From the NCBI GenBank assembly GCA_900539195.1, contig UQBC01000004.1:59907-123906 (forward strand): 64,000 nt of DNA. Direction: 5' to 3'. Of this stretch, positions 8,184 to 17,143 are shown one piece after another (within the stretch, counting starts at the first letter, position 1; every line of letters begins with the position of its first letter). The position numbers and the translations under genes are program-made. Under the pieces are notes generated by a model. It had not been told where the DNA came from. It saw only the letters and a program-made list of their open reading frames with translations, and ran no database searches. The DNA is from an uncultured Oscillospiraceae bacterium. GTDB taxonomy: Bacteria > Bacillota > Clostridia > Oscillospirales > Ruminococcaceae.

Positions 8184-10841
8184 ATGCTTCAGCTGAAAAA
8201 CATAACCAAGGATTATAAAGTCGGCGACGAAAAGGTACACGCACTGAGAGGCGTCAGCATAGACTTCCGTGAAAGCGAGTTTGTATCGATACTCGGTCAG
8301 TCCGGATGTGGAAAAACAACGCTTCTGAATATTATCGGCGGCCTTGACAGATATACGGACGGCGACCTTATAATCGGCGGAAAATCAACAAAGGAATTCA
8401 AAAACGCCGACTGGGATACTTACCGTAATCATTCGATAGGTTTCGTATTTCAGAGCTATAACCTTATTCCTCACCAGACAGTGTTGGCAAATGTCGAGCT
8501 TGCACTGACACTATCAGGCGTATCAAAAGCCGAAAGAAGACAGAGAGCAAAGGACGCACTTATAAAGGTAGGTCTTGGCGACCAGTTCAGGAAAAAGCCC
8601 AATCAGATGTCGGGCGGTCAGATGCAGAGAGTTGCAATTGCCAGAGCGCTTGTAAACGAGCCGGACATACTGCTTGCCGATGAGCCGACAGGCGCACTTG
8701 ACAGTGAAACAAGCATTCAGATAATGGAGCTTTTAAAGGAAATATCGAAAGACAAGCTCATTATCATGGTAACTCATAACCCGGAACTTGCCGAGAAATA
8801 TTCCAACAGAATCATAAGACTTCTTGACGGTAAGGTAGTCGATGACACAAACCCTTATGACCGTAATATTGTCGAGCCTATCGAGAATAAAAAAGGCAAG
8901 GAAAAGAAGATAAAGAAACCGTCAATGTCATACTTTACTGCACTGTCACTGAGTTTAAACAACCTAATGACCAAAAAGGGCAGAACGTTTATGACCTCTT
9001 TTGCGGGAAGTATAGGCATTATCGGCATTGCGCTTATTCTGTCAATATCAAGCGGCGCACAGCTTTATATAAAATCGGTCGAGGAAGAAACCCTTGCAAG
9101 TTATCCTATAGCTATTGAACGCAACGCAATGGATATGTCTTCTATGATGACCTCAATGATGAAAGACAACAAGAGCGACAGTAGCGATGACGGAAAGATA
9201 CATTCAAACAATATAATGGGCAATATGGTAAACACCATGCTCACTCAGCTTAAAGCCAATGATTTAAAGAGCTTCAAGACTTATCTTGAAAATGACGGAA
9301 AAGAGATAAACGATTATGTCAGCGATATAAAGTATAGCTATTCCACTCCGCTCAATATTTTCAGAAACGATAAGGATAAAGGCATAATTCAGGTAAACCC
9401 CGCTACCCTGTTTGAAGATATGGGTATGACTAACGCAATGTACGACTCACAGCTTATGAGCAACGTTGTAAGCACAAGCTATGACACCTGGACAGAGCTT
9501 CTTGACAATGATAAGCTGTTAAACGAGCAGTACAAGGTGCTTGCAGGAAGAATGCCGAGTGCTTACAATGAAGTTGTCGTAATGGTAAACAAGGATAACG
9601 AGATTTCCGACTACAGCCTTTACTGTATGGGACTTATGGACAGCGACGAGCTTGTCAATGCAGTAAAAAGCGCTATGAGCAACAATAACGAAAAGGTCGA
9701 CTTCACAAGCAAATTACAGACCTACACCTACGACGAGCTTCTCGGACTTGAATTCAGACTGGTAACCAACCCCGAATTTTATGAAAAAGAAAACGGTGTA
9801 TGGATAGACAAGAGCGATGACAAGATTTATATGACAAAGGTTGTCGAGGATGCCGAGCCTATAAAGGTTGTCGGCATTATAAAGCCCGAAGAGAACAGCA
9901 TTATGTCGTCAAGCTCGTCATCCGCAATAGGCTACACTCACGAGCTTACAGAGTATCTTGTAAACAAGGTAAATGACAGCGAGGTTGTAAAGGAGCAGAA
10001 AAGCTCTCCCGACACCGATATTTTCACCGGCAAGGAATTTGCAAAGGACGAGGATAAAAAGGCTGTCACAATGGATGATATAAAGGCATATATCGCAACA
10101 CTGCCCGAGGAACAACAGGCAGAAATTATGTCACAGCTTCAGCAGGCACAGCAGATGGGTATGACCGAACAGCAGATAATCGATGCGTTCTCTCAGCAGA
10201 TGAATACAGAGTCCGACGCCACCTATGACGGAAATATGACGCTCCTCGGAGTTGCGTCGCTTGACGAACCGAGCCGCATAAACATCTACCCCAAGGACTT
10301 TGACGCAAAGGAAAAAATCGAAGAAATCATCAGCACTTATAACGATAAAGTCAAAGCCGACGGCAACGAAAACCTCAAGATTGAATACACAGATATTGTC
10401 GGTCTTATGATGAGCTCGGTATCAACGATAATTGACGCTATCAGCGTTATCCTTATCGCCTTTGTAGCAATCTCACTGGTTGTATCATCTATAATGATAG
10501 GCATTATCACCTACATTTCCGTGCTTGAGCGTACAAAGGAGATCGGCATACTTCGTGCTATGGGCGCAAGCAAGAGAGATATTTCCCGTGTGTTCAACGC
10601 AGAAACGCTCATTGTCGGCTTTGCCGCAGGCGCGATCGGTATCGGTGTAACACTGTTACTGCTTATCCCTGCAAACGCAATAGTATACAGTCTTACAGGC
10701 ATTTCAGGTATGTGCGTGCTGCCATGGCAGGGTGCTGTTATACTGGTAATAATCAGTATGCTCCTTACCCTTATCGCAGGACTTATCCCCTCACACTATG
10801 CAGCTAAGAAAGATCCTGTTCTCGCACTCAGAAGCGAATAA
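8184..10841 (+). CDS. ABC transporter, fused ATPase and FtsX/MacB-type permease
   Basis: 885-residue protein that joins an ABC ATPase to a permease. Residues 1-225 form a MacB/LolD-like ATPase with Walker A GQSGCGKTT (38-46), signature MSGGQMQRVAIARA, and Walker B LLADEPTGALD. A transmembrane helix near residues 270-290 leads to a long extracytoplasmic region (about 300-740) with Met- and Gln-rich stretches, then three C-terminal helices with the FtsX-type segment VLERTKEIGILRAMGASKRDI. Such proteins usually act as mechanotransmission machines for peptide export or lipoprotein handling rather than as importers. Transcription with a two-component system fits antimicrobial-peptide or envelope-stress sensing. 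Confidence 0.88.
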   Translation: MLQLKNITKDYKVGDEKVHALRGVSIDFRESEFVSILGQSGCGKTTLLNIIGGLDRYTDGDLIIGGKSTKEFKNADWDTYRNHSIGFVFQSYNLIPHQTVLANVELALTLSGVSKAERRQRAKDALIKVGLGDQFRKKPNQMSGGQMQRVAIARALVNEPDILLADEPTGALDSETSIQIMELLKEISKDKLIIMVTHNPELAEKYSNRIIRLLDGKVVDDTNPYDRNIVEPIENKKGKEKKIKKPSMSYFTALSLSLNNLMTKKGRTFMTSFAGSIGIIGIALILSISSGAQLYIKSVEEETLASYPIAIERNAMDMSSMMTSMMKDNKSDSSDDGKIHSNNIMGNMVNTMLTQLKANDLKSFKTYLENDGKEINDYVSDIKYSYSTPLNIFRNDKDKGIIQVNPATLFEDMGMTNAMYDSQLMSNVVSTSYDTWTELLDNDKLLNEQYKVLAGRMPSAYNEVVVMVNKDNEISDYSLYCMGLMDSDELVNAVKSAMSNNNEKVDFTSKLQTYTYDELLGLEFRLVTNPEFYEKENGVWIDKSDDKIYMTKVVEDAEPIKVVGIIKPEENSIMSSSSSSAIGYTHELTEYLVNKVNDSEVVKEQKSSPDTDIFTGKEFAKDEDKKAVTMDDIKAYIATLPEEQQAEIMSQLQQAQQMGMTEQQIIDAFSQQMNTESDATYDGNMTLLGVASLDEPSRINIYPKDFDAKEKIEEIISTYNDKVKADGNENLKIEYTDIVGLMMSSVSTIIDAISVILIAFVAISLVVSSIMIGIITYISVLERTKEIGILRAMGASKRDISRVFNAETLIVGFAAGAIGIGVTLLLLIPANAIVYSLTGISGMCVLPWQGAVILVIISMLLTLIAGLIPSHYAAKKDPVLALRSE

Positions 10842-10858
10842 GCTGTTATTTTGTATTC

Positions 10859-10894
10859 CAACCGCTGTTTCAGGACAGCGGTTGCTCTTTTTTT
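10859..10894 (+). terminator. Intrinsic terminator after the ABC gene
   Basis: A 9-bp perfect stem (CAACCGCTG, 10859-10867; CAGCGGTTG, 10876-10884) is followed by a T-rich tract containing TTTTTTT. It closes the two-component/ABC unit. Confidence 0.9.
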
Positions 10895-10900
10895 ACTCGG

Positions 10901-10935
10901 CAGACCCCCCGACAGATAAACTGTCGGGGGGTCTG
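10901..10935. terminator. Perfect 15-bp hairpin between convergent genes
   Basis: CAGACCCCCCGACAG (10901-10915) and CTGTCGGGGGGTCTG (10921-10935) form a perfect 15-bp GC-rich stem with a 5-base loop. It sits between the ABC gene and the end of the minus-strand lipoprotein gene. Neither side has an immediate T-run, so it is an unusual terminator for the lipoprotein gene or an RNA 3'-end protecting structure. Confidence 0.55.
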
Positions 10936-10966
10936 CTGTAAGGTGTATATAAACTTTAACTTGTAA

Positions 10967-12898
10967 TCATGCGTTCGCAGTCATATTACCGTTCTGAACG
11001 CCGTTCATATCAGGAGGATTGCCTCCGGCAAAGCCGCCTTGATTGTTACCGCCTGGACGGTTACCGCCGCCGAAGCCTCCGTTTCCTCCGGGCTGTCCGC
11101 CCATGCCGCCTCCGCCGAATCCGCCGCCCATGCCGCTGCCGTAGATATAGCCCGACATAGTGATCTCCTGTGTGCTGTCCCCGACTGTCAATGTATAAGT
11201 TCCGTCAGATTTGATATCGGGAGTGCTTATAACGACTGTCTGGAATGATACTGTAGGTGTGAACTCTGCAATTACATTACCGTTTGAATCGGTGAGCTTC
11301 ACGGTCGTTCCCGCACTTGCGTTACCTGTGCTTGCAAGTATCGAACCTTGCGTTGACTCCGAGCCGAAGTTCATAGCCATACCGCTTGAGCCTGCCATAA
11401 TTACCGTACCGCCTGTTATCACAGCGTTATTTTCATAATCGAGCGAGCCGTTACCATTGCTTGTAGGACCGTATACATAAACCGTACCGCCCGATATTTC
11501 AATATCGCCGTTCGAGTCAAGTCCGTCGCCGCTTGCACTGACGTGTATTTCACCGCCCGTTATAGTAATTTTAGCTTCGCTGTCGGCTGAGAATGAGTCG
11601 GGGCCGAAGCCTCCGCCCACGCCCTGATTGTCGCCGCCTGCGGCATTGATTCCATCGTCCGATGACGTAAGTGTTACCTTGCCGCCGCTGACCGTTACCG
11701 TCTGACCTTCAAGACCTTCATAGCATTTTTCAATGTTGATTTCGCCGCCGCTGACAACTGTGTTGTTGCCGGAGTGAATGCCGTCGTCGCCCGTGCTTAT
11801 GTCAAGCGTACCGCCCGATACCGTAACGTCTGCGTTGCTGTGGATTGCATCGTCAAGCGTATCAATATCAAACGTACCACCCGATATTGTCAGCACACCG
11901 TCAGCCTTTATGCCCTTATATGACTCGGTGCTGTCGCCTTTTGTCTTTTCGGACGAACCGCCTCCTGCCTTAAGTGTGAATGTTCCGTCCTTTATGTCAA
12001 CCGTACCCGATGCGTCAATGCAGTCCTTGCCGCTTGTGATGTTCAGCGTACCGCCTGAGATATATACATATCCCTTTTCGGTATCGTCTGTGTTTTCGCT
12101 GTGGATTCCGTCCGTTCCGGATGTAACGGTAATATTACCGCCTGCGATTCTTACGCTGTCCTTGCCCGAAAGACCCTGTGATGCGGAGGTGATGTTATAT
12201 GTTCCACCCGTTATCTTGAGGTCGTCCTTTGTTACAATGCCGTGCTTGCTTTCGCACTTTACGCTCAGAGTACCGCTGCCGTTGAAGGTTATATCCGATT
12301 TTGAGAATATCGCACCGTCAACGTTTGTTGCATCATCTGATGAAGCAAATTCACCCGTGCTTGAAAGCGTGTTCTCTGTTCCCTTTACCGTTGTTATAAA
12401 TACCTTGTCGGCATTTATGATATAAAGCGCCGCACTTCCCTCTTTAGTGATATTTGCATTGTCAAAAACAAGCTGTACCTTGTCGCTGTCGCCGGCATTC
12501 ACGATTATCTGACCCGTGAACGTTCCGCTGAGCTTATATGTTCCGGCTTTGGTTATGACGACCGAGCCGTCTGCAACCGTTACCGAGCTATCCGAACAGC
12601 TTGCGGTGCTTTTGCTTAACGTAATATCTGTGCATTCCGAGTAATCGCCCGACAAATCACGGTCGGAGAACATATCGTCCGCTGTAAGCTGTTTATCGCT
12701 GTCAGAACTGCTGTCCGAAGTCCGGCTGTCCGATGCCGAGCTTGCATCTGTGCCTGAAGAAGCGCTGTCAGCGCTGACGGTCGTACTGCTTTCAGCCTGT
12801 GATTCCTGCGAATCTGATGATGCGTTGTTATCGCATGATGTAAAGCATGAAACTATAAGCGCTGCAGCAACTATTACAGCTAATATTTTCTTTTTCAT
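10967..12898 (-). CDS. Carbohydrate-binding-domain (DUF4353-like) lipoprotein
   Basis: Exported lipoprotein of 643 residues with a lysine start, hydrophobic core and lipobox ending at C22 (FTSC). A Ser/Asp/Ala-rich linker (about 25-75) is followed by a repetitive region made of many short units of the type GGTLDISTGDDGIHS. These look like turns of a right-handed beta-helix, the feature of DUF4353, annotated as carbohydrate-binding. The last roughly 60 residues are Gly/Asn/Met/Pro-rich (repeats such as GGFGGG). It is the third gene of the VTC-DUF4956-DUF4353 unit, starting 32 bp after DUF4956; this trio recurs in Clostridia, sometimes with CotH. The biochemical role is unknown. Confidence 0.75.
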   Translation of the reverse strand: MKKKILAVIVAAALIVSCFTSCDNNASSDSQESQAESSTTVSADSASSGTDASSASDSRTSDSSSDSDKQLTADDMFSDRDLSGDYSECTDITLSKSTASCSDSSVTVADGSVVITKAGTYKLSGTFTGQIIVNAGDSDKVQLVFDNANITKEGSAALYIINADKVFITTVKGTENTLSSTGEFASSDDATNVDGAIFSKSDITFNGSGTLSVKCESKHGIVTKDDLKITGGTYNITSASQGLSGKDSVRIAGGNITVTSGTDGIHSENTDDTEKGYVYISGGTLNITSGKDCIDASGTVDIKDGTFTLKAGGGSSEKTKGDSTESYKGIKADGVLTISGGTFDIDTLDDAIHSNADVTVSGGTLDISTGDDGIHSGNNTVVSGGEINIEKCYEGLEGQTVTVSGGKVTLTSSDDGINAAGGDNQGVGGGFGPDSFSADSEAKITITGGEIHVSASGDGLDSNGDIEISGGTVYVYGPTSNGNGSLDYENNAVITGGTVIMAGSSGMAMNFGSESTQGSILASTGNASAGTTVKLTDSNGNVIAEFTPTVSFQTVVISTPDIKSDGTYTLTVGDSTQEITMSGYIYGSGMGGGFGGGGMGGQPGGNGGFGGGNRPGGNNQGGFAGGNPPDMNGVQNGNMTANA

Positions 12899-12930
12899 AA
12901 AATTACCGCCTTTCGTATCAGAACGATTTT

Positions 12931-13623
12931 TCAGAGCTGTTCTCTGCCGTCTGTACTTTGTGATGTTATGTTTATTTCAAGATTGCCGTTTCTGCATCTC
13001 AGCTCGTCTATCATCTGCTTTTCACAGCCTGCCTTGCCGAGCGTGATATTATAGGTCAGCTTGTTGAGGCTGCCGAGATTCGTTGTTTTTACCTGAATCA
13101 TTTTGTACTGCGATAAGTATTTTACAAATATATCGTCAAATATTCCCGCATATTCAAGATCCTCCGGAACAGTTATATGCAGTACCCTGTCAAGCTCGTT
13201 TTTCTTTGATTCTCCGAAGGAGGTTGCGGTAAGCACTATGTTTGCAATACCCATTATCACCGCAAAGATAAGAGCGTACAGCGGATAGCCCATTCCGCAC
13301 GCAAGTCCTACCGCCATTGCAAGAAAGATAGAGCCTATTTCCTTTGCCGTACCCGGTACAGAACGGAATCTTACAAGAGAGAATGTTCCCGCTACCGCAA
13401 CGCCTGCGCCTATCGAACCGCTCACCATCATAATAACTATGCTGACTATCGCAGGAAGTGTGGCAAGCGTTATTGCAAAGCTCTTTGTGTATTTGTTTTT
13501 GTACATATACATAAAAGCCATCGATATTCCGAGTACCAGCGCCGAGCCTACGCCGATAAGAAAGCCGCCCAGTGTTATATCAGCCGTACTGCTGAAAATT
13601 CCTTGTATTACCGTATCAAACAT
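12931..13623 (-). CDS. DUF4956 membrane protein
   Basis: 230-residue protein whose first half has about four transmembrane segments (including MVSGSIGAGVAVAG and LAMAVGLACGMGYPLYALI). The C-terminal cytoplasmic domain (about 140-230) resembles the mixed alpha/beta domain of DUF4956. The start codon lies inside the end of the VTC gene (8-nt ATGTTTGA overlap), implying coupled translation. DUF4956 proteins are regularly encoded with VTC-domain polyphosphate polymerases and may be their membrane partner, but no activity has been assigned. Confidence 0.8.
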   Translation of the reverse strand: MFDTVIQGIFSSTADITLGGFLIGVGSALVLGISMAFMYMYKNKYTKSFAITLATLPAIVSIVIMMVSGSIGAGVAVAGTFSLVRFRSVPGTAKEIGSIFLAMAVGLACGMGYPLYALIFAVIMGIANIVLTATSFGESKKNELDRVLHITVPEDLEYAGIFDDIFVKYLSQYKMIQVKTTNLGSLNKLTYNITLGKAGCEKQMIDELRCRNGNLEINITSQSTDGREQL

Positions 13624-14356
13624 TTACTGTTACCTCACTTTTTACTTTTTTTGTTCTTATTCCCATGCTTCGTCTGAGCATTGTCATATATGCCATTCCG
13701 TACTTTGAGAACGAAATCTGATTTATTTTTCTTTCAGCGAGCAGTTCAACCAACCACATCGGCATTGAGCCTGCCGCCTTTATTTCCATCAGCGAATATC
13801 CTCTGTCAAGAATCTGCTCGCCGTAGGGAGCTATTTTCAGGTCAATATCTTCCGTTCTCCATCGTATGTTACGATCAAATGTAATTCTGAGGTCGGGATC
13901 GTCCACTCCGAAATATGCCGTTCTGTCGTAGCAAAGATAGACAGCAGGGAAAATGTCCCCGTAATAGTCAAGAAAATAGTTGATTTCCTTTGCTATCTGG
14001 CTGTTTTCGGTAAGTCTTTCGCCGTTTTCGAGAGTATCCTGCGCTTCATCGCAGTTGAGTGATATACGCCTTTTATACACGATACCTTTATACTTTTTCT
14101 TAAATTCAAGGAAAACATTTCTGTCACCCGAAGCCGTACCGTAACTGCGAAGCCTTAATTTTTCCTTGTAGACCGGTTTTTCAAGCGAACGTCTTATCAG
14201 TCTGAAATCAGAAGTGTCATAGTAGATGTTGCATATTGTGCTTTCGCCGTGCTCGTCCGGTATCATATACCGTTCAAACACGCTTTCTATAAGCTCTCGC
14301 TGCTCTGCACTGACAAGGTATTTAAGCTCGTGACGTTTGAAAATACTCTTATCCAT
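13616..14356 (-). CDS. VTC-domain protein, probable polyphosphate polymerase
   Basis: Soluble 246-residue protein of the VTC/CYTH-like triphosphate tunnel fold. Visible tunnel motifs include FKRHELKYLV at the N-terminus, LRLRSYG, FLEFKKKYKGIVYKRR, YDRTAY, RITFDRNIRWR and LMEIKA; the alternating Lys/Arg/Glu residues bind phosphate and metal. Eukaryotic VTC4 makes polyphosphate from ATP, and bacterial members are annotated as polyphosphate polymerase domain proteins. I prefer the ATG at 14356, because GAAAGGA lies 9 nt upstream; an ATG three codons earlier leaves no spacing. It heads the VTC-DUF4956-DUF4353 unit. Substrate is inferred from the family only. Confidence 0.82.
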   Translation of the reverse strand: MDKSIFKRHELKYLVSAEQRELIESVFERYMIPDEHGESTICNIYYDTSDFRLIRRSLEKPVYKEKLRLRSYGTASGDRNVFLEFKKKYKGIVYKRRISLNCDEAQDTLENGERLTENSQIAKEINYFLDYYGDIFPAVYLCYDRTAYFGVDDPDLRITFDRNIRWRTEDIDLKIAPYGEQILDRGYSLMEIKAAGSMPMWLVELLAERKINQISFSKYGMAYMTMLRRSMGIRTKKVKSEVTVNV

Positions 14357-14427
14357 ATATCTCATTCCTTTCGGTTTCTTGTTTTGGGTGTTGCTTTTTT
14401 GTTTGTGCTGTAATGATACATCTTCTG

Positions 14428-14493
14428 CCTTAAAGAAACCTTAGAGAATTTTACAAAAACTTTACAAAACGGTGAAAGTATTGTGAAAACGAC
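14428..14493. repeat. Six contiguous 11-bp repeats, candidate PhoP-type regulator site
   Basis: Read on the plus strand the region splits into three pairs of 11-mers: CCTTAAAGAAA/CCTTAGAGAAT, TTTACAAAAAC/TTTACAAAACG, GTGAAAGTATT/GTGAAAACGAC, with starts at 14428, 14439, 14450, 14461, 14472 and 14483. An exact 11-bp period is the hallmark of tandem binding by OmpR/PhoB-family regulators, and TTTACA-N5-TTTACA matches the known Bacillus PhoP box TT(A/T/C)ACA. It lies between the divergent polyphosphate unit and the P-type-ATPase-like gene. A TATCAT at 14413-14418 on the minus strand could serve as the -10 for the VTC unit. The rest of 14357-14667 contains the plus-strand promoter and no gene. 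Confidence 0.6.
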
Positions 14494-14544
14494 TATACAT
14501 CGGCATTTTCCTTGCATACATTGATTTTACATTTGTCATAACTC

Positions 14545-14573
14545 TTGATTTTTCGCACAGATTATGAGATAAT
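14545..14573 (+). promoter_or_regulatory. Putative promoter for the P-type-ATPase-like gene
   Basis: TTGATT (14545-14550) and GATAAT (14568-14573) are 17 bp apart. They lie about 95 bp before the ATG at 14668 and 52 bp beyond the 11-bp repeat array. Confidence 0.55.
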
Positions 14574-14667
14574 ATATAATAGGAAAGTTTATCCGTGCCG
14601 TTGTCGATATAGCGGCGGAATTATAAATAGAAATGAACTGAATAAAATTATCGAAGAAAAGAGAAAT

Positions 14668-17133
14668 ATGGCACAGTTTTTGAATTTCAGAGGAGATTAT
14701 ACCGGTCTTAGCGCTGATAAAGCGGCGGATAATCTTGAAATGTACGGAAGTAATATTTTCAGGGAAACAGAGAACAAAAGTTTTAAGGTATATCATTACC
14801 TTTTTGACCCGACGGCAGTTCTGCTTTTTGCGGCGGGAATTATACAGATAGCCGCATTATCGCAGTATGCGACAGGTATAATGTGCCTCGCTATGTCGGT
14901 GGCACAGATAATAACGCTGTGCGTTATCTGCCGCAGAAGCAACGACAATATCAGAAACCGCACAATGTCGGCTAAAATGAAATACAGGGTGATACGCGAC
15001 TCATCGCTTGAGCTTATCCCAGCGGCTATGCTTGTACCCGACGATATAATAATCGTCCAGGGCGGAGAAATAGTTCCTGCGGACGCACATATACTTGAAT
15101 GTACAGGGCTTACCGTTGATGAAAGCCGCTTTACGGAAGATCCGACGCCGGTCGCAAAGCACAACGGCTCAGACCCCAAGTCAAACGGGCTTAAAAAGAG
15201 CTGTATATATGCAGGAACACGAATACTTTCAGGCTCTGCTGTTGCAAGAGTAGTTGCAACGGGTGAAGATACATACAGAGCAAGAAACGGAGAAAAGCTC
15301 GGCAAATCGTCCGACCCCAACTTCTCACGTTATGAAAAGACCTGTGTAAAGCTCCGTCTTCCGCTTGCAATAGCGGCAACGGTAATATGCGTGCTCGGTG
15401 TGATTTTACAGGTACTCACCGGCAGGAACACAGATGTCATGGGTGTTGCGGTAAGCGCCTGCGGCTGGCTTATCTGTATGTTTATGCCGTTCGTTGAGCT
15501 GTTCATCAGGATGTACAACATCAACTTTGTTCGCCGTATAGAACGTAAGGGCGCTATAATCAAAAACCTTACCGTACCCGAAAAGCTTAACGGACTGACA
15601 ACGCTCGTCATTGACAAGTCGGCGGTAGTCGCACCGAATATGCTTGAGGTTGCAGGCGTATACAGCAAAAATCCCGACCTTATGACTACCGTAACGGTAC
15701 TCTCGTGCGACAGGGATGAACCGACGCTTGCGGAACAGGCATTTTTGCTGAATGCCGCACTTGGCGGCGCAGATGTAAGCACGCTCAAACGAAACGAGGT
15801 AGCGGCACAGTTTCCGTACAACGACACCGACAGGATTGGCGGAAATATCTACAAAATGGGCGACAGACATCTTGTCTGCGTGAAAGGCTCGGTCGAAAAA
15901 ATCACGGGGCTTTGCGATATGCACACAGATATGCTGTTTGAGATAACAAACCGTGCCGCTTCTCTTGCAAAACGCGGACTTGAGGTATGGGCTTCTGCAT
16001 ACTATATAGTACCCGACGGTGAAGAACTTCCTAAGAGCCTTTACTCGGTGTGTTACAACTATATGGGACTTGTGTCGTTTATGAGCGCCACAAGAGATAT
16101 GATACCGCTTGCTATGCAGGGTTGCAGGAGAGCGGGTGTAAAGCTTGTGCTGACTTCTTCCGACAGCCCTGAAACCGCAAGCTCAATGGGTAAAAAAATC
16201 GGGCTTTCCGACAAGGGAATGATATCTGGCGACACTATTGCGGAAAGCTCGCTAACAGGCGAAAAACCAAACTATACAGACGCTGAAATATTCTGCCGCG
16301 TCAGCGCCACTCAACGTATAACAATAATAGATGAGCTCAGAGCGGCAGGTGAAACGGTTGCCGTTGTCGGATATTCAGACAATGATTATGAAATGGTGAC
16401 CCATGCAGACCTTGGTATCACCTCGCTTGAAAACACCACCGGCTGTGTATATGAGGCAAGCGGACTTATAGTGCGTGATGACAACTTTGCCTCGGTTGTT
16501 GAAATGATAAAAGAAGCAAGACAGCTTCACCGCAACATAAAGCGCTGTATTTTTGCACTGCTCTCATCCCTTGTGATGTTCTCGCTTACGGCAATTGCCG
16601 ATATGGCGACAGGCAGTAATGCGGTAACGCCTATGCTTGCGGCATTGCTTACTGCGGTTGTTATTCCGCTTTGTTGCACAGGTTTCAGAAATGTCACAGC
16701 CGATATTAAGAGCGATATGACTGCGTCAGGCTTTATATCAAGGGGCAAAGGCGACAGAATGTTCTTTGTCAGGAGCCTTGCCTGCGGTACGATATGCGGC
16801 GTGATAAGTGCGATATTTGTTATTATAATGAGCGGACTTCTGCCGACCGCACAGGTATCATCGGCTCTGCTGACGCTTCTTACAGTTATGACCGGTACAA
16901 TGGCTGTAGAATCTGTTGATAAGCGTCCCGGCTCATTCAGGAATAAGACAATACCTAAATATTTGCTCAACGTTGTAATAGCAACCTCACTTACGGCAAT
17001 ACTTCTGCCGTACATACCTTTTGTAAATTTGCTGTTCGGATTTGCAATGCCGCACCCGCTTGCTTCTATAACGGCGGTTATAGCCGGTGTTGCGCCTGCA
17101 ATAGCAATAGAAATAAAAAAACATCTTAACTGA
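14668..17133 (+). CDS. Degenerate P-type ATPase-like membrane protein
   Basis: 821-residue polytopic protein with P2-type (calcium/metal ATPase-like) architecture: N-terminal actuator domain, helices, P- and N-domains (about 300-600), then C-terminal helices. Each catalytic signature is altered. The actuator TGES is TEDP (156-159), the phosphorylation motif DKTGT is DKSAV (316-320, Asp kept), TGD is TSS (496-498), and GDGxND is GYSDND (568-573). Flanking context remains recognisable (VDESRF, KGSVE, PETAS). It is therefore probably not a normal ion pump. The reading frame extends upstream to 14545, but the ATG at 14668 matches relatives' N-termini and lies after the promoter. It is 10 bp before the PopT-like gene, with which it is surely co-transcribed. 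Confidence 0.8.
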   Translation: MAQFLNFRGDYTGLSADKAADNLEMYGSNIFRETENKSFKVYHYLFDPTAVLLFAAGIIQIAALSQYATGIMCLAMSVAQIITLCVICRRSNDNIRNRTMSAKMKYRVIRDSSLELIPAAMLVPDDIIIVQGGEIVPADAHILECTGLTVDESRFTEDPTPVAKHNGSDPKSNGLKKSCIYAGTRILSGSAVARVVATGEDTYRARNGEKLGKSSDPNFSRYEKTCVKLRLPLAIAATVICVLGVILQVLTGRNTDVMGVAVSACGWLICMFMPFVELFIRMYNINFVRRIERKGAIIKNLTVPEKLNGLTTLVIDKSAVVAPNMLEVAGVYSKNPDLMTTVTVLSCDRDEPTLAEQAFLLNAALGGADVSTLKRNEVAAQFPYNDTDRIGGNIYKMGDRHLVCVKGSVEKITGLCDMHTDMLFEITNRAASLAKRGLEVWASAYYIVPDGEELPKSLYSVCYNYMGLVSFMSATRDMIPLAMQGCRRAGVKLVLTSSDSPETASSMGKKIGLSDKGMISGDTIAESSLTGEKPNYTDAEIFCRVSATQRITIIDELRAAGETVAVVGYSDNDYEMVTHADLGITSLENTTGCVYEASGLIVRDDNFASVVEMIKEARQLHRNIKRCIFALLSSLVMFSLTAIADMATGSNAVTPMLAALLTAVVIPLCCTGFRNVTADIKSDMTASGFISRGKGDRMFFVRSLACGTICGVISAIFVIIMSGLLPTAQVSSALLTLLTVMTGTMAVESVDKRPGSFRNKTIPKYLLNVVIATSLTAILLPYIPFVNLLFGFAMPHPLASITAVIAGVAPAIAIEIKKHLN

Positions 17134-17143
17134 AGGAGTAAAT

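Noticed and set aside
11778..12425. 215-codon plus-strand open frame rich in Pro, Ser and Val
   Set aside because: Mirror image of the DUF4353 repeat region; the repetitiveness alone explains its length.
14545..14667. Upstream extension of the P-type-ATPase-like gene from a TTG
   Set aside because: The TTG is the first base of the -35 element and the extension has no family similarity or RBS.
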